Source: a virus
Length of the DNA stretch: 40,422 nt
Virus record (IMG/VR): IMGVR_UViG_3300048833_000717
Coordinates: 1 to 40,422 of that record
Strand: one strand, 5' to 3'
The notes under the pieces were generated by a model, which did no database searches, was not told the DNA's origin, and was given only the letters and a program-made list of their open reading frames with translations. Position numbers and translations under genes: made by a program. This document shows, piece by piece, positions 24,074-32,350 of this stretch; within the stretch, counting starts at the first letter, position 1, and every line of letters starts with the position of its first letter.

Positions 24074-24621
24074 GCCACCCGTTCCCGCAGCCAGCCGTAG
24101 AGGAAGGCTTCATTCGCCCCGCGCTTCTCGGCCAGCTCGACGTAGCGGGCGCCCTGCAGGCAGTTCATCGCGCGCAGCAGCACCGTCACGCCCTCGCCGC
24201 CGCGCACCTTCAGATAGGAGGTCAGGGCGCGCAGGGTGCCGGGGCCGACGGCGCCATCCACAGCGATATCGGCGAACAGCTTGCCCTGGTTGTTCAGGCC
24301 GTTCAGGGAGCGCTGCAGGAAGATCGCGCCCCAGCTCGGCCCCATGTTGACGCCAGTGTCGATGCACTCGGCCGCGATCGGCGCGCTCAGCAGCGCGATA
24401 TGGTCGAACTTCGGCTCTCGGACATAGCGGTTCCAGTAGATGTCGAACGCTTTCTGGCGCGGCAGATCCCGCATAGGGCCAGCCCAGCCGTTGGTGCGGG
24501 CGACCGCCTTCGTGATCCCCCAGTTCGTCTCGCCACCGGCATCGCGCGGGTCGTTCACATAGCCGCCTTCGCGGGTGATCACGCCGTCGATGATGGACTT
24601 GATTTTCGGGTCGACGATCAT
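24070..24621 (-). CDS. Endolysin, glycoside hydrolase family 108, 183 aa
   Basis: It cleaves peptidoglycan at lysis. Residues 16 to 38 carry the family signature TREGGYVNDPRDAGGETNWGIT with catalytic Glu18. The middle has YWNRYV and FDHIALLSAPIAAECIDTGVNMG, and residues 105 to 180 form the accompanying peptidoglycan-binding part (AVDGAVGPGTLRAL; MNCLQGARYVELAEKR). No signal peptide is visible, consistent with holin-dependent release. The ATG at 24621 overlaps the o-spanin stop (ATGA) with GGGGTG upstream; a GTG at 24630 would add three residues. Confidence 0.95.
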   Translation of the reverse strand: MIVDPKIKSIIDGVITREGGYVNDPRDAGGETNWGITKAVARTNGWAGPMRDLPRQKAFDIYWNRYVREPKFDHIALLSAPIAAECIDTGVNMGPSWGAIFLQRSLNGLNNQGKLFADIAVDGAVGPGTLRALTSYLKVRGGEGVTVLLRAMNCLQGARYVELAEKRGANEAFLYGWLRERVA

Positions 24622-24917
24622 TGCGGGCACCCCGCAGCCGCGTCGGAAAGCCGCGCGGCCAGGTCATCGCCCCAGCTGCCGAGATCGGCCACGAAGGCAA
24701 TGCCGGCGTCGTTGCCCTGCACAATGGCACCGGGCGCAGGCGCGGGCTTCGCCGGTATCGGGAGCGCCAGCTCCAGCGGGCAGATGGTGCGGGTCACCGT
24801 CGTCTGCTCAACGATCGGCTCGGGCGCTGCCGCCCGAGAGGTTGCGCAGGCAGTCAGCATCGCAAGAGAGCAGGCCGCCAGCATCACGCGGGGCGGCGGA
24901 AATGGCAGCAGTCGCAC
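24618..24917 (-). CDS. Outer-membrane spanin lipoprotein (Rz1-like), 99 aa, nested in the i-spanin gene
   Basis: The frame starts at a GTG (24917) with AGGA eight bases upstream and gives RLLPFPPPRVMLAACSLAML followed by a lipobox LTAC, so cleavage would leave a lipidated Cys. The mature part is Pro-rich (IPAKPAPAPG) as in Rz1-type proteins. Its first 110 bases overlap the end of the i-spanin gene in another frame, the lambda Rz/Rz1 arrangement. It would link the outer membrane to the i-spanin and complete lysis. An ATG at 24884 would give a signal peptide without the basic start and is less likely. Confidence 0.85.
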   Translation of the reverse strand: MRLLPFPPPRVMLAACSLAMLTACATSRAAAPEPIVEQTTVTRTICPLELALPIPAKPAPAPGAIVQGNDAGIAFVADLGSWGDDLAARLSDAAAGCPQ

Positions 24918-25338
24918 GGGATTTCCTTTCGGCGGAGGTGCGGGCGCGGGCTTCCGCGCGGGAGACGGCGGCAAGGGCACGCTGCTCGGCCTGGGCCAGC
25001 TGGGCGCGGGCATCGGCCAGATTGGCTTCGGCCACGCGCTGCCGCGCGACGCGATCGCGCACCTGGGCGCCGCAGGCAGTGGAGATCGTCCACAGATCAT
25101 CCGACGTCAGCGCCGCCTCGCAGGCAGCGGCCTGACGCCGTGCGACAACCGCGGCTTTCAGCTCACGCGGGCAGGCATCCACCGGCTTCCCAATGTCGCC
25201 GGCCGCCATGGTGCAGATGCGCAGCTGCTCGCGCGCGTCGCGTGCGTGCCGCCAGTCCGTCATGGCAGCCAGGGCAGCCAGCGACAGCGCAACTGCGCCC
25301 GCCAGCTTCGCCCAGGGTGGCAGGAGGGAGATGCGCAT
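24808..25338 (-). CDS. Inner-membrane spanin (Rz-like), 176 aa
   Basis: A single N-terminal membrane helix (LAGAVALSLAALAAM, residues 12-26) is followed by a periplasmic domain with Cys pairs and a long Ala/Arg/Glu coiled coil (residues 95 to 145), then SCDADCLRNLSGG near the end. This is the type II membrane plus coiled-coil layout of i-spanins. The end overlaps the lipoprotein gene, and the endolysin follows. The ATG shares a base with the stop of the spike gene (TGATG). Confidence 0.85.
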   Translation of the reverse strand: MRISLLPPWAKLAGAVALSLAALAAMTDWRHARDAREQLRICTMAAGDIGKPVDACPRELKAAVVARRQAAACEAALTSDDLWTISTACGAQVRDRVARQRVAEANLADARAQLAQAEQRALAAVSRAEARARTSAERKSRATAAISAAPRDAGGLLSCDADCLRNLSGGSARADR

Positions 25339-28300
25339 CAGTGCACCACCTCAGCCTTCAGGATTTCAACCTCGATGCTCTGCCCGGTGATTGCGCCGCC
25401 GGCGGCGTCGCGGGTTTCCAGCACGATCAACGGGGTCACACCCAGGGCTGCCGCCCGCGTCATTGGCACGCTCTCCAGTGTCAGCTCGGTCCATTCTTCG
25501 GTGAACAGGATCGCGCCGCTCGTCGTGGTGGAGAGCGTATAGCCGCCGTTGCGGTTTCCGGGCGTCAGCGCGCCCATCTCGATGGCGGCCCCCAGGTTCG
25601 ATGCGTTGTTCGACAACGCCACCCGCAGATAGGCGGCCATCGCACTGGTGGAGCGGATCCGCATCTTCAGGCGCATCGTGTAGGTCACACCCGCCGTCAC
25701 CGTCAGGAAGTTGCCGGTCGCCCGGCGGAACCGCAGCATGGGCGCGCTCAGCACCGTGTCCGCCGTCGCCGTCACCACCAGGCGCTGGGTGTCCCCCAGC
25801 AGGGAGGCAACGCCATCGAACCCGGCGCCAACCTCCGCGATCCAGCCATTCCAGACCGCACCGGCGCCGCCCGTGATCGTGCCGCCGCTGCCCGCGCCAA
25901 CCGATGTCAGATCGATAGTGCCGCCGATCGGATCGCCCAGGTCCACGACATAGGGCGTGGCGGCCGCCGCGAATGGGCGGGCCATTTCCCAACCGCGCCC
26001 ACCGGCGGGATGGACGAGGTCATCCTCAGAGCGCCATGGGTAGTCGCGGCCCTCCAGCGGGTTCGCCGGGTCGCCGCTGCGCGCATACCAGGGAACGACG
26101 ATCGCGCCGTGCGCGCTGGCGATAGCGCCAAGGCCGGCGTTCACCTCATCGACGTTGGTACGCGCGTATCCACCAGCCTGCCATTGTGCGACTTCCTCTG
26201 AGCGCATCATTTGCTCTGGGATAAGGATCTGCGCATTCGGATAGGCGGCCCGAAGGGTCCCCAAGGCCGAGTTCATGGCTGACAGCCAGCCCGCATCGCC
26301 CGTGGCCCCAAGATCGAGGGTGTTTGAGCCCCCATTTATGAAAATCAGGTGCGCGGACTCCGCCAGATAGGCGCTATCGGATGCCAGCGCGGTCGCCTGA
26401 GAGGCAACCGCCGTGGCGGAGGCCCCTGCGACTGCATCGTTATAGGGCTGCGACACGCTGCTGCCGCTCACCGTCATCGCGTGGCGGATGCGCCGGTTGC
26501 CCATCATGAACCGGCCGAACACAGCCGGGCGAAGCCAGTGCGATATGCGGTCGGCGCTGCCCGAACCGCGCACGATCGTCTCCTCGAACGATGCGCCCAG
26601 GTTCGCCAGCATCGGGTTGGAAACAGGCGCGGGTATCGGTGTTGCCATCGCCTGCACCGCTGGGCTTGCCAGGCTGCGCGCCGAACCAGTTCCCACGCCG
26701 TCGGAAACCGTCACCAGACAGGCGACAACCTTGCCGAGGTCAGCGCCGGTCTTGGTGTAGAAATCACCATTCGCGCCGGAAATGTCGCTCCACGGCCCCG
26801 CGTCACTGTCCGCGCGCTGCCACTGCTTCGTGAGCGAGGTATAGGCGCCATCCCACAGGCCCGGCCCGATCGCGCTGGTCTGCCCGACATAGGCTGCACC
26901 AGACATCACCGGCAGTTTCAGGTTGGCGATCGTCGGCGCAGGCGAGCCGCCTCCAAACGTCCCGCTGCCATTCAGCACAAGGTTCGGCACCGTCGCCAGC
27001 GTGCCCCGGTTCGGGGCACCTGCAGGGTCGTTCCACACGTCCGCATCGTCGCGGAAGAACAGTTGCGGAAGCCCGCCGGGCCAGTTCTCTCCGTTCGCGC
27101 CGATCCCGGCGTTGGTGAACACATCCAGGATGGCGGGATCGTGCAGGTCGGGCAGCGCCTCCGCATCCTCATAGACCCGCAGGCCCATCCAGTGCAGCCG
27201 GAAGTCCGCAGGCAGATAGGCCGCTGTCCCGGTGTTTCCGAAGGCGGCCCACACGCCGCTGAGGAAGTTCAGCGTCCGCGTGCCGTCCAGCGTGTCAATC
27301 TGCCCGCTCGTTGGCGCACGGAGCACCCGGTTCACCGCGCAGGTGATCGCGCCGTTTGCGTGCTCGGTCACCTCCCCGCTTTCCTCGTCGGTGACAGGCG
27401 AAATCTGCGTGAAGTCCAGCGCGATGACGACCAGGTTATGGCCGCCCGCATTGATGACATTGCCATATCCCGCGTTGACAGCGGTGGAAGTGGACAAGCG
27501 GAAGGTGATCCCGCTGCCCACGGTCAGATAGTTGTTCGTGTCGCTCCCCAGCGTGGCGAGTCGGCCCGATCCGCTGGCCGGCGCGTCGAAGCTGAACGCA
27601 TAGACTGCCTTCCGCTTGGCGCTGCCGCCGGTGATCGCGGTTCCCATCAGCGCGCGCGCCGTGCCGTTGCTGATCGGCCCATCCGTCGGCGCGTCTTTCG
27701 TATAGAGCCGCCAGTAATTCACCGTCCCGCCGATGCGGACAGAGACAGTCTTGCTCTGCGCCAGCGCCGCCGGGGCCGTCGCCTGCAACTCCATCCACTC
27801 GTCCGGCGCGAAGGTGCCATCGGCGCCCGTGAAGCCTGCCGCCGTGATGCCTGCCAGACTGGCAGCCTTCCGCCACTGGCAGTCGGTCACCTGATCCACG
27901 GCCTTCGGATCGAGCCCATAGAACAGTTCCCGCACCGAGCTGGTCACCGTCTCGTCGGGGTCGAGATCGAACACCGGCAGGAAATGCAACTCCACCGGGA
28001 TCATGTTGTCGTCGAACACCCGGTTCACCGGATCGATGGACTGTTCCAGATCGCCAGCAGGCCCCCAGCCTTCCCAGCCCGGCTTCGGCGTCCAGCCCGC
28101 CACCATCTGCGCATGGGTCGAAAGGCGGTCAGCCGTCGGGGCCGTCCACTTCGCCGCATCGGTGATCGTGGTTTCCTCACCGTCGAACCGGAACTGAGGC
28201 GTTGCCATGGGCCGCAGCGTGCCGACCGTGGATTTCGTCGTCACCCACGGAGCGTCAACCGACCATGTGCCGCTGCCGTTGCCATAGTTGTTCGCCACGA

Positions 28301-30590
28301 TCGTCATGTGCGTCCGCGCGCCGCGAGGGTCGCCAATGTTGAAGCCGTTCGTGATCCCGCCGCGAATGAAGTCACCGAAGCTCATCACCCGATGGCCTTC
28401 ACCAACAGCCGCATTGTCGGTGTAGAGGAAGCCCTGAAACCCACCACGGCCCTTGCCAGCGCCGCCCGACTGCCCGCCGTCGAACAGGTTCATCCGGCGT
28501 TCGAGATAGGGGTTGGTGCCGGAACTGCCGCTGTTCCCATATTGCTGGTCGCCATCGCCGTGCGGATCGCCCCAATCCCCCTTGCGGTGGATAAAGCGCC
28601 CGATGACGCAGCCCCAGCGCCGGTCAGCCCGCACACGGGGATGCGTGAGGGTCAGCGCGGCGGACTGGTTGGCGTCCTGGCTGAACCGGTCGTAGGTGCT
28701 GAAGAAGTTCCAGTGCTCGTCGTCGGCATCCTGCTTCTGATCGCGGACGCCGTTCGAGAAGTCCCGGAACTCATGTTCGGTGATAATGAAATCGCGGATT
28801 TTGCCCGCCGAGGTGCTGTTGAAGCACCACGGATAATAGTTATAGCGCGGCATATTCTGCCAGGTGATCGTGCTGTCCGCCCGCCCGCCGGTATAGCCGC
28901 TGCCGGTCGCCGTCAGCCGCCAGCGCGTCACATAGAAGCCATCCGGCGCTCCCACGGGCTTCGCAGGCGTCGTCGCGTCCGTCAGATACAGCACCTCGAA
29001 CTCAGCCGCCGCTCCAGTGCCGGGGCCTGCATTGAACTCCAGCGGATGAATGCCGGTCGTCCCGTCCGGGGTGTTGGCGTTCCCCGTGCTGATGAAGGCA
29101 GGCGGGTTCGCCGTCGCCCACACGCCCAGCGCCGCGCCGGTCTGGTTGCTCGACAGGTCGCTATGCGGGTCTTTCAGATCCACCCGAGTCAGCGCGCCGC
29201 CGCTCCACGTGCCGAGGAAGTTGGTGTAGCCCGGCCGCCAGTAGGTCGTCGGGTCGATGTCCGTCTGCCAGTTCATCGCAATCGACCCGTCCGGGTTGAT
29301 CGAAATATCCCCGCCCTTGCTGGCGCAGTGGAGAAGCTGGATGCGGCGCGACAGTTGATACAGGTCACCGAATGTCCACAGGAACTCTCCCGTGAACGTC
29401 AGCGCCACGCTGCGCACCCGCTGGAACACGGTATAATCCATGTTCCGGCAGATGACCTTATTGACGTTGGCGTATGCCCCAGCGACCCGATCAGCGGCTG
29501 CCGAGCGGAGCACCACCTGCTTCGTGCGGCTGTTCGTCGGGATGGACAGGTCGAGCGTGGAATAGACGCCCGAACCAGTCAGCTCGATCACCGCGCCGGG
29601 GAATGCCGCGCCGAGCGTGTTGATGCTGGAAGTCACTGCCGCGACAGCCGCCGCCAGAGAGGCGTCGTCGGTCACGGTATAGTCTGCCGCCCGGTTCGAC
29701 AGCTTCTCGCAATAGGTGCGGCTGCGCTTCATCTGCCCGCCCAGCGTGCAGATGATGTCCAGGATGTAGGCGCCAAGCGGCAGGTTATCCCATCCAGCAC
29801 CGGCCCTGATCTGATTGCCAACCACCGCCACCGCGTCCGCCGGCAGCGCGCCATAGGTGGCCTGCCCGGTCAATTGGACGCTCGCCGTCGCGCCGTCGGC
29901 CATATCCTCAATCGTGGCGAGCGTGTCACCGGGCGCGGCGGTGTCCATCCAGTAGCGCGTCGACGGCCAGACCAGCTTGAGGGCAGTGGGAGCGACACCG
30001 GAAATCATCGCCGGCCCGAACGGACCGCTGATCCGGCCTGAATTGGTGGCGGACGGGTGTGTTTCGATCAGCTCGAACGGCGGGATCTCGGTGCCACCCG
30101 ACAGTGGCGCGGCGAGGCCGGCAACAATCCCGGTACCGGCCCCGTTGATCGCCAGGAAGCCCAGATCGAATGCTTCACCGTCGCCGATCACGGTGGATCC
30201 CGCCGTGCGGTTCCCGATGGACGCAACCAGGTCACCCGGCTGCGTCGCCTCTGAATAGGAGATGGCGCTGACGGACAGGCCTGCCAGGGTCACCAGCGCA
30301 GGCGCGCCCACAAGCGAAAAGCGCCGCTCCGCGGCATCGCCGGCAGCATTCTGTACACGAGCCACCAGCTGGCGGACCTCGTCCGGGGTGAACCCGGCCG
30401 TCACCGTCACGGCGCCAGCCGCGTTAACGGTCAGCCCATCGCCACTAACCCTGCTGAACGTCACAGCGCCGCCCAGGCCGGAGCGCAGCTGCGCCTGCAC
30501 GCCCGTGGCTCCTGCCGGAATCCGCAGCCGGTCGATGGATAGGGCGCCGCGCGCCACGCCGCCCCGGAACAGGCCCTTGAACAGGCTCAT
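25338..30590 (-). CDS. Giant tail spike / receptor-binding protein with SGNH-hydrolase-like domain, 1750 aa
   Basis: The N-terminus (MSLFKGLFRGGVARGAL) is followed by Ig-like and cadherin-like segments to about residue 290. A repetitive beta-rich stretch (about 300 to 700) looks like a right-handed beta helix. A LamG/concanavalin-like part lies near 960 to 1190 and an Ig-like part near 1210 to 1320. Residues 1327 to 1535 resemble an SGNH hydrolase: LGASFEE (Ser in a GAS instead of GDS block), INGGSNTLDLG (Asn block) and DLVHPAGG (Asp/His block). The C-terminal 200 residues look like a carbohydrate-binding jelly roll. It probably binds and deacylates a surface polysaccharide. It is placed between the holin-side genes and the spanins rather than after the tail tip. 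The ATG overlaps the previous stop. Confidence 0.85.
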   Translation of the reverse strand: MSLFKGLFRGGVARGALSIDRLRIPAGATGVQAQLRSGLGGAVTFSRVSGDGLTVNAAGAVTVTAGFTPDEVRQLVARVQNAAGDAAERRFSLVGAPALVTLAGLSVSAISYSEATQPGDLVASIGNRTAGSTVIGDGEAFDLGFLAINGAGTGIVAGLAAPLSGGTEIPPFELIETHPSATNSGRISGPFGPAMISGVAPTALKLVWPSTRYWMDTAAPGDTLATIEDMADGATASVQLTGQATYGALPADAVAVVGNQIRAGAGWDNLPLGAYILDIICTLGGQMKRSRTYCEKLSNRAADYTVTDDASLAAAVAAVTSSINTLGAAFPGAVIELTGSGVYSTLDLSIPTNSRTKQVVLRSAAADRVAGAYANVNKVICRNMDYTVFQRVRSVALTFTGEFLWTFGDLYQLSRRIQLLHCASKGGDISINPDGSIAMNWQTDIDPTTYWRPGYTNFLGTWSGGALTRVDLKDPHSDLSSNQTGAALGVWATANPPAFISTGNANTPDGTTGIHPLEFNAGPGTGAAAEFEVLYLTDATTPAKPVGAPDGFYVTRWRLTATGSGYTGGRADSTITWQNMPRYNYYPWCFNSTSAGKIRDFIITEHEFRDFSNGVRDQKQDADDEHWNFFSTYDRFSQDANQSAALTLTHPRVRADRRWGCVIGRFIHRKGDWGDPHGDGDQQYGNSGSSGTNPYLERRMNLFDGGQSGGAGKGRGGFQGFLYTDNAAVGEGHRVMSFGDFIRGGITNGFNIGDPRGARTHMTIVANNYGNGSGTWSVDAPWVTTKSTVGTLRPMATPQFRFDGEETTITDAAKWTAPTADRLSTHAQMVAGWTPKPGWEGWGPAGDLEQSIDPVNRVFDDNMIPVELHFLPVFDLDPDETVTSSVRELFYGLDPKAVDQVTDCQWRKAASLAGITAAGFTGADGTFAPDEWMELQATAPAALAQSKTVSVRIGGTVNYWRLYTKDAPTDGPISNGTARALMGTAITGGSAKRKAVYAFSFDAPASGSGRLATLGSDTNNYLTVGSGITFRLSTSTAVNAGYGNVINAGGHNLVVIALDFTQISPVTDEESGEVTEHANGAITCAVNRVLRAPTSGQIDTLDGTRTLNFLSGVWAAFGNTGTAAYLPADFRLHWMGLRVYEDAEALPDLHDPAILDVFTNAGIGANGENWPGGLPQLFFRDDADVWNDPAGAPNRGTLATVPNLVLNGSGTFGGGSPAPTIANLKLPVMSGAAYVGQTSAIGPGLWDGAYTSLTKQWQRADSDAGPWSDISGANGDFYTKTGADLGKVVACLVTVSDGVGTGSARSLASPAVQAMATPIPAPVSNPMLANLGASFEETIVRGSGSADRISHWLRPAVFGRFMMGNRRIRHAMTVSGSSVSQPYNDAVAGASATAVASQATALASDSAYLAESAHLIFINGGSNTLDLGATGDAGWLSAMNSALGTLRAAYPNAQILIPEQMMRSEEVAQWQAGGYARTNVDEVNAGLGAIASAHGAIVVPWYARSGDPANPLEGRDYPWRSEDDLVHPAGGRGWEMARPFAAAATPYVVDLGDPIGGTIDLTSVGAGSGGTITGGAGAVWNGWIAEVGAGFDGVASLLGDTQRLVVTATADTVLSAPMLRFRRATGNFLTVTAGVTYTMRLKMRIRSTSAMAAYLRVALSNNASNLGAAIEMGALTPGNRNGGYTLSTTTSGAILFTEEWTELTLESVPMTRAAALGVTPLIVLETRDAAGGAITGQSIEVEILKAEVVH

Positions 30591-30910
30591 TGGCTCAGCC
30601 GCACATTGATCGCACCACTCGTCCAGGACGTGCAGCGCACCCGATAGAGGACGCCATTCTCAGGCGCCTCCAACACCGTCCTGACGGGCTGCGAAAAGGA
30701 GATCGGGCCATCGGAATCGCCACCAGGAATGGCCGTCACACCGCCGTCAAAGCTGGTCTCGACGACGACAGTTCCGACGAAAACACCCCACAGCGCGAAG
30801 TTGAAGCTGCCCTGAAACGCCACCCACGGCGTCGCCTCGTCCAGCGCATCCAGCACGCCGGCTGAAATCCGGTTCACGTCGTCGCCGCTGGTCGGTGTCA
30901 GCTTGCCCAT
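30587..30910 (-). CDS. Hypothetical phage protein, 107 aa
   Basis: The ATG at 30910 shares a base with the holin stop (TGATG) and the stop overlaps the spike start (ATGA). The sequence starts with GKLTPTSGDDVNRIS and then becomes beta-rich (VAFQGSFNFALWGVFVGTVVVETSFDGG, PISFSQPVRTVLEAPENGVLYRVRC), like a small beta-sandwich. No signal peptide is seen. Position directly before the spike suggests a spike partner, adaptor or decoration protein; this is inference. The longer upstream frame to 31099 is shadow of the holin gene. Confidence 0.72.
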   Translation of the reverse strand: MGKLTPTSGDDVNRISAGVLDALDEATPWVAFQGSFNFALWGVFVGTVVVETSFDGGVTAIPGGDSDGPISFSQPVRTVLEAPENGVLYRVRCTSWTSGAINVRLSQ

Positions 30911-31176
30911 CAGATTGTCACCCCCGCCACGCGCTCCAGATGGCGGTATCGGGCCAGCCCGAGAGCCCCCAGCAGCGCTGCCACTGAAACCCAGTCGAAC
31001 GGAGAAACGGGGCCGCCTGTCGCCAGCTCGGCGAACGGCACGAATGCGCCGCGCACCAGAACGGTCAGGGTGCAGGCCCAACCCGCCGCAGGCCGCCATC
31101 CGCGAACCATGAAATCAAAGGCGCCGGCGATGGGCCGGCGCTGGATGGGTTCAGGGGCTTCGTCTCCGTCCTGCAT
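30910..31176 (-). CDS. Holin, 3TM/GTA-holin type, 88 aa
   Basis: A basic start region with RPIAGAFDFMVRGWRPAAGW, hydrophobic helices at about 31-51 (AGWACTLTVLVRGAFVPFAEL) and 59-77 (FDWVSVAALLGALGLARYR), and a short charged tail fit the small phage holins of the GTA-holin group; by eye only two clear helices are visible. It would form the membrane lesion that releases the endolysin. It is the first gene of late region 1, right after the candidate promoter. There is no ribosome site before the ATG at 31176; an internal ATG at 31110 (residue 23) is the alternative. Confidence 0.8.
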   Translation of the reverse strand: MQDGDEAPEPIQRRPIAGAFDFMVRGWRPAAGWACTLTVLVRGAFVPFAELATGGPVSPFDWVSVAALLGALGLARYRHLERVAGVTI

Positions 31177-31182
31177 GGGCGG

Positions 31183-31229
31183 ACGATAGGGTGATGGAGG
31201 GCACCACTTCCCCGGCGCCGGTTCCGGAA
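31183..31229 (-). promoter_or_regulatory. Candidate Mor/C-type activated late promoter for the holin-to-F operon
   Basis: Directly after mor, bases 31207-31229 repeat the 23-base element found at 14241-14263 without mismatch (minus strand TTCCGGAACC then GGCGCCGGGG then AAG). Seventeen bases further lies CTATCGT (31189-31183), at the same distance as CTAAAC in the other copy, a likely -10 box without a -35 box. Mor-activated promoters of phage Mu have this layout with the activator bound near -43. The holin ATG begins only seven bases after the box. Confidence 0.72.
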
Positions 31230-31235
31230 AGGGCG

Positions 31236-31601
31236 CTACAGAAGGGAAAGTTGCCGTGAGTCCCGCTGCTCGGCCAGCACCTCTCGAACATGCCGTTCGG
31301 AGACCAGCAATGCGGTGGCGATTTCGCCGTTTGAGCGTCCGGAGGCCTTCAGGTCAAGGATTCGCTGCCGACGGCTCGCGGCAGCCGGAAATTCCAGTTC
31401 GGTGCGGTGCCAGAATTCGCACAGGATGGCGGCAGCCTCCGCGCCGATCGCGACTGTGATCGGGTGGGTTTCACCAGCATTCGCGGGCACATAAACTGAT
31501 CGGCCTGCGAATGCGTCCATCAGCCTCAGCACAGCCTCTTCGCCCAGCTCACTGACGAGGTCTGCGCGCAGCGCTTCGAAACTGGCCCAACGCTTCCGCA
31601 T
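31236..31601 (-). CDS. mor: Mor-type transcription activator, 121 aa
   Basis: It activates middle/late transcription in Mu-like phages by binding DNA just upstream of -35 and contacting RNA polymerase. The dimerisation part (residues 8 to 65) has FEALRADLVSELGEEAVLRLMDAF and GRSVYVPANAGETHPITVAIG, with the VYVP strand typical of the family. The HTH lies at about 91-110 (NGEIATALLVSERHVREVL). The ATG at 31601 overlaps the gemA stop (TGATG). A longer frame to 32003 is shadow of GemA. The duplicated element at 31207 and 14241 is the natural candidate for its operator. Only one member of the Mor/C family is visible in the window, so it may serve both late operons. Confidence 0.92.
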   Translation of the reverse strand: MRKRWASFEALRADLVSELGEEAVLRLMDAFAGRSVYVPANAGETHPITVAIGAEAAAILCEFWHRTELEFPAAASRRQRILDLKASGRSNGEIATALLVSERHVREVLAEQRDSRQLSLL

Positions 31602-32350
31602 CAGCCCGACAGCGCCTTCCGCACCTGCTCGCCCAACGAGGACGATACGTGCCGCAGAACGAATCCGGGCAGGAATTGCCAGTGGCGGGAAGGCTCCCGC
31701 AGCACTGCGTTCACGATCTCCCGGTCGCTGCGGCTGTCGCCATTCTCCTGCAGAATCGCGCATTGCCGGGCGACAAGGCGCCGCATCAGCAGATCCAGCG
31801 TCGATGTTTCCGTGGCGTTCTCGGGTGGCGTCTGGTCCCACCCTGCACGCTCCGCCATCGCCTTCAGCGCCTCGATGAGCTTGTAGCCGTGCGCCTGGTT
31901 CGCCCACTGAAGCTTGGCCACACCCAGCTGCCGCGCAGCGAATGCTTCCAACGCCGGGTTGGACGGGTTGCGGACGGCGCCCAGATTGTAGAGCGAGATC
32001 CACATCGCGGTGGCCTTGCGGGCGACCGGGTGGTCGGCGGCGCTTGGAATTCGCCGCCCATCAGGGTCGGCCGGGCGGGCAGCCGAAGCCCCCCGCCCGG
32101 CCTTCAGGTCCGACCCTGAAATTGCCCGCCCGGCACTCGGCTTCGCCTTCCAGCCCAGCCGCTCGAACTCGGCCAAGGCGGCGTCCATCTGCGCATCCGT
32201 CATGTCGGCAGAGCTGCTCTTGCCGGTGACGCGGCAGAGGATGGCGCGATAATCCTCGTCGCCCAGCCCCAGCTCCTTCTTCGCCAGGTGCAGCTTTGCC
32301 GTCATCGCCCGGCGAACCGGATTCGGCGAGAACCGGGCGGCCGCGCTCAC
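31601..32350 (-). CDS. gemA: GemA-like regulatory protein (DUF1018), 249 aa
   Basis: In Mu, GemA modulates host gene expression and lies just before mor, as here. The family start is clear: TAKLHLAKKELGLGDEDYRAILCRVTGKSSSADMT, with the K-x-L-G-L and RVTGKSS motifs near residues 20 to 45. The second part includes ARKATAMWISLYNLGAVRNP, AFAARQLGVAKLQW and HGYKLIEALKAMAERAGWD. The start chosen is a GTG at 32350 with GGGGAG eight bases upstream and GTGA coupling to the previous gene; an ATG at 32305 would begin at the conserved core. Confidence 0.93.
   Translation of the reverse strand: MSAAARFSPNPVRRAMTAKLHLAKKELGLGDEDYRAILCRVTGKSSSADMTDAQMDAALAEFERLGWKAKPSAGRAISGSDLKAGRGASAARPADPDGRRIPSAADHPVARKATAMWISLYNLGAVRNPSNPALEAFAARQLGVAKLQWANQAHGYKLIEALKAMAERAGWDQTPPENATETSTLDLLMRRLVARQCAILQENGDSRSDREIVNAVLREPSRHWQFLPGFVLRHVSSSLGEQVRKALSG

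Noticed and set aside
26349-30041. A 1230-codon open frame on the plus strand opposite the spike gene
   Set aside because: It is Arg/His/Pro-rich with no domain pattern and no ribosome site. High GC makes long antisense frames common, and the opposite-strand spike protein has coherent domains and couplings.
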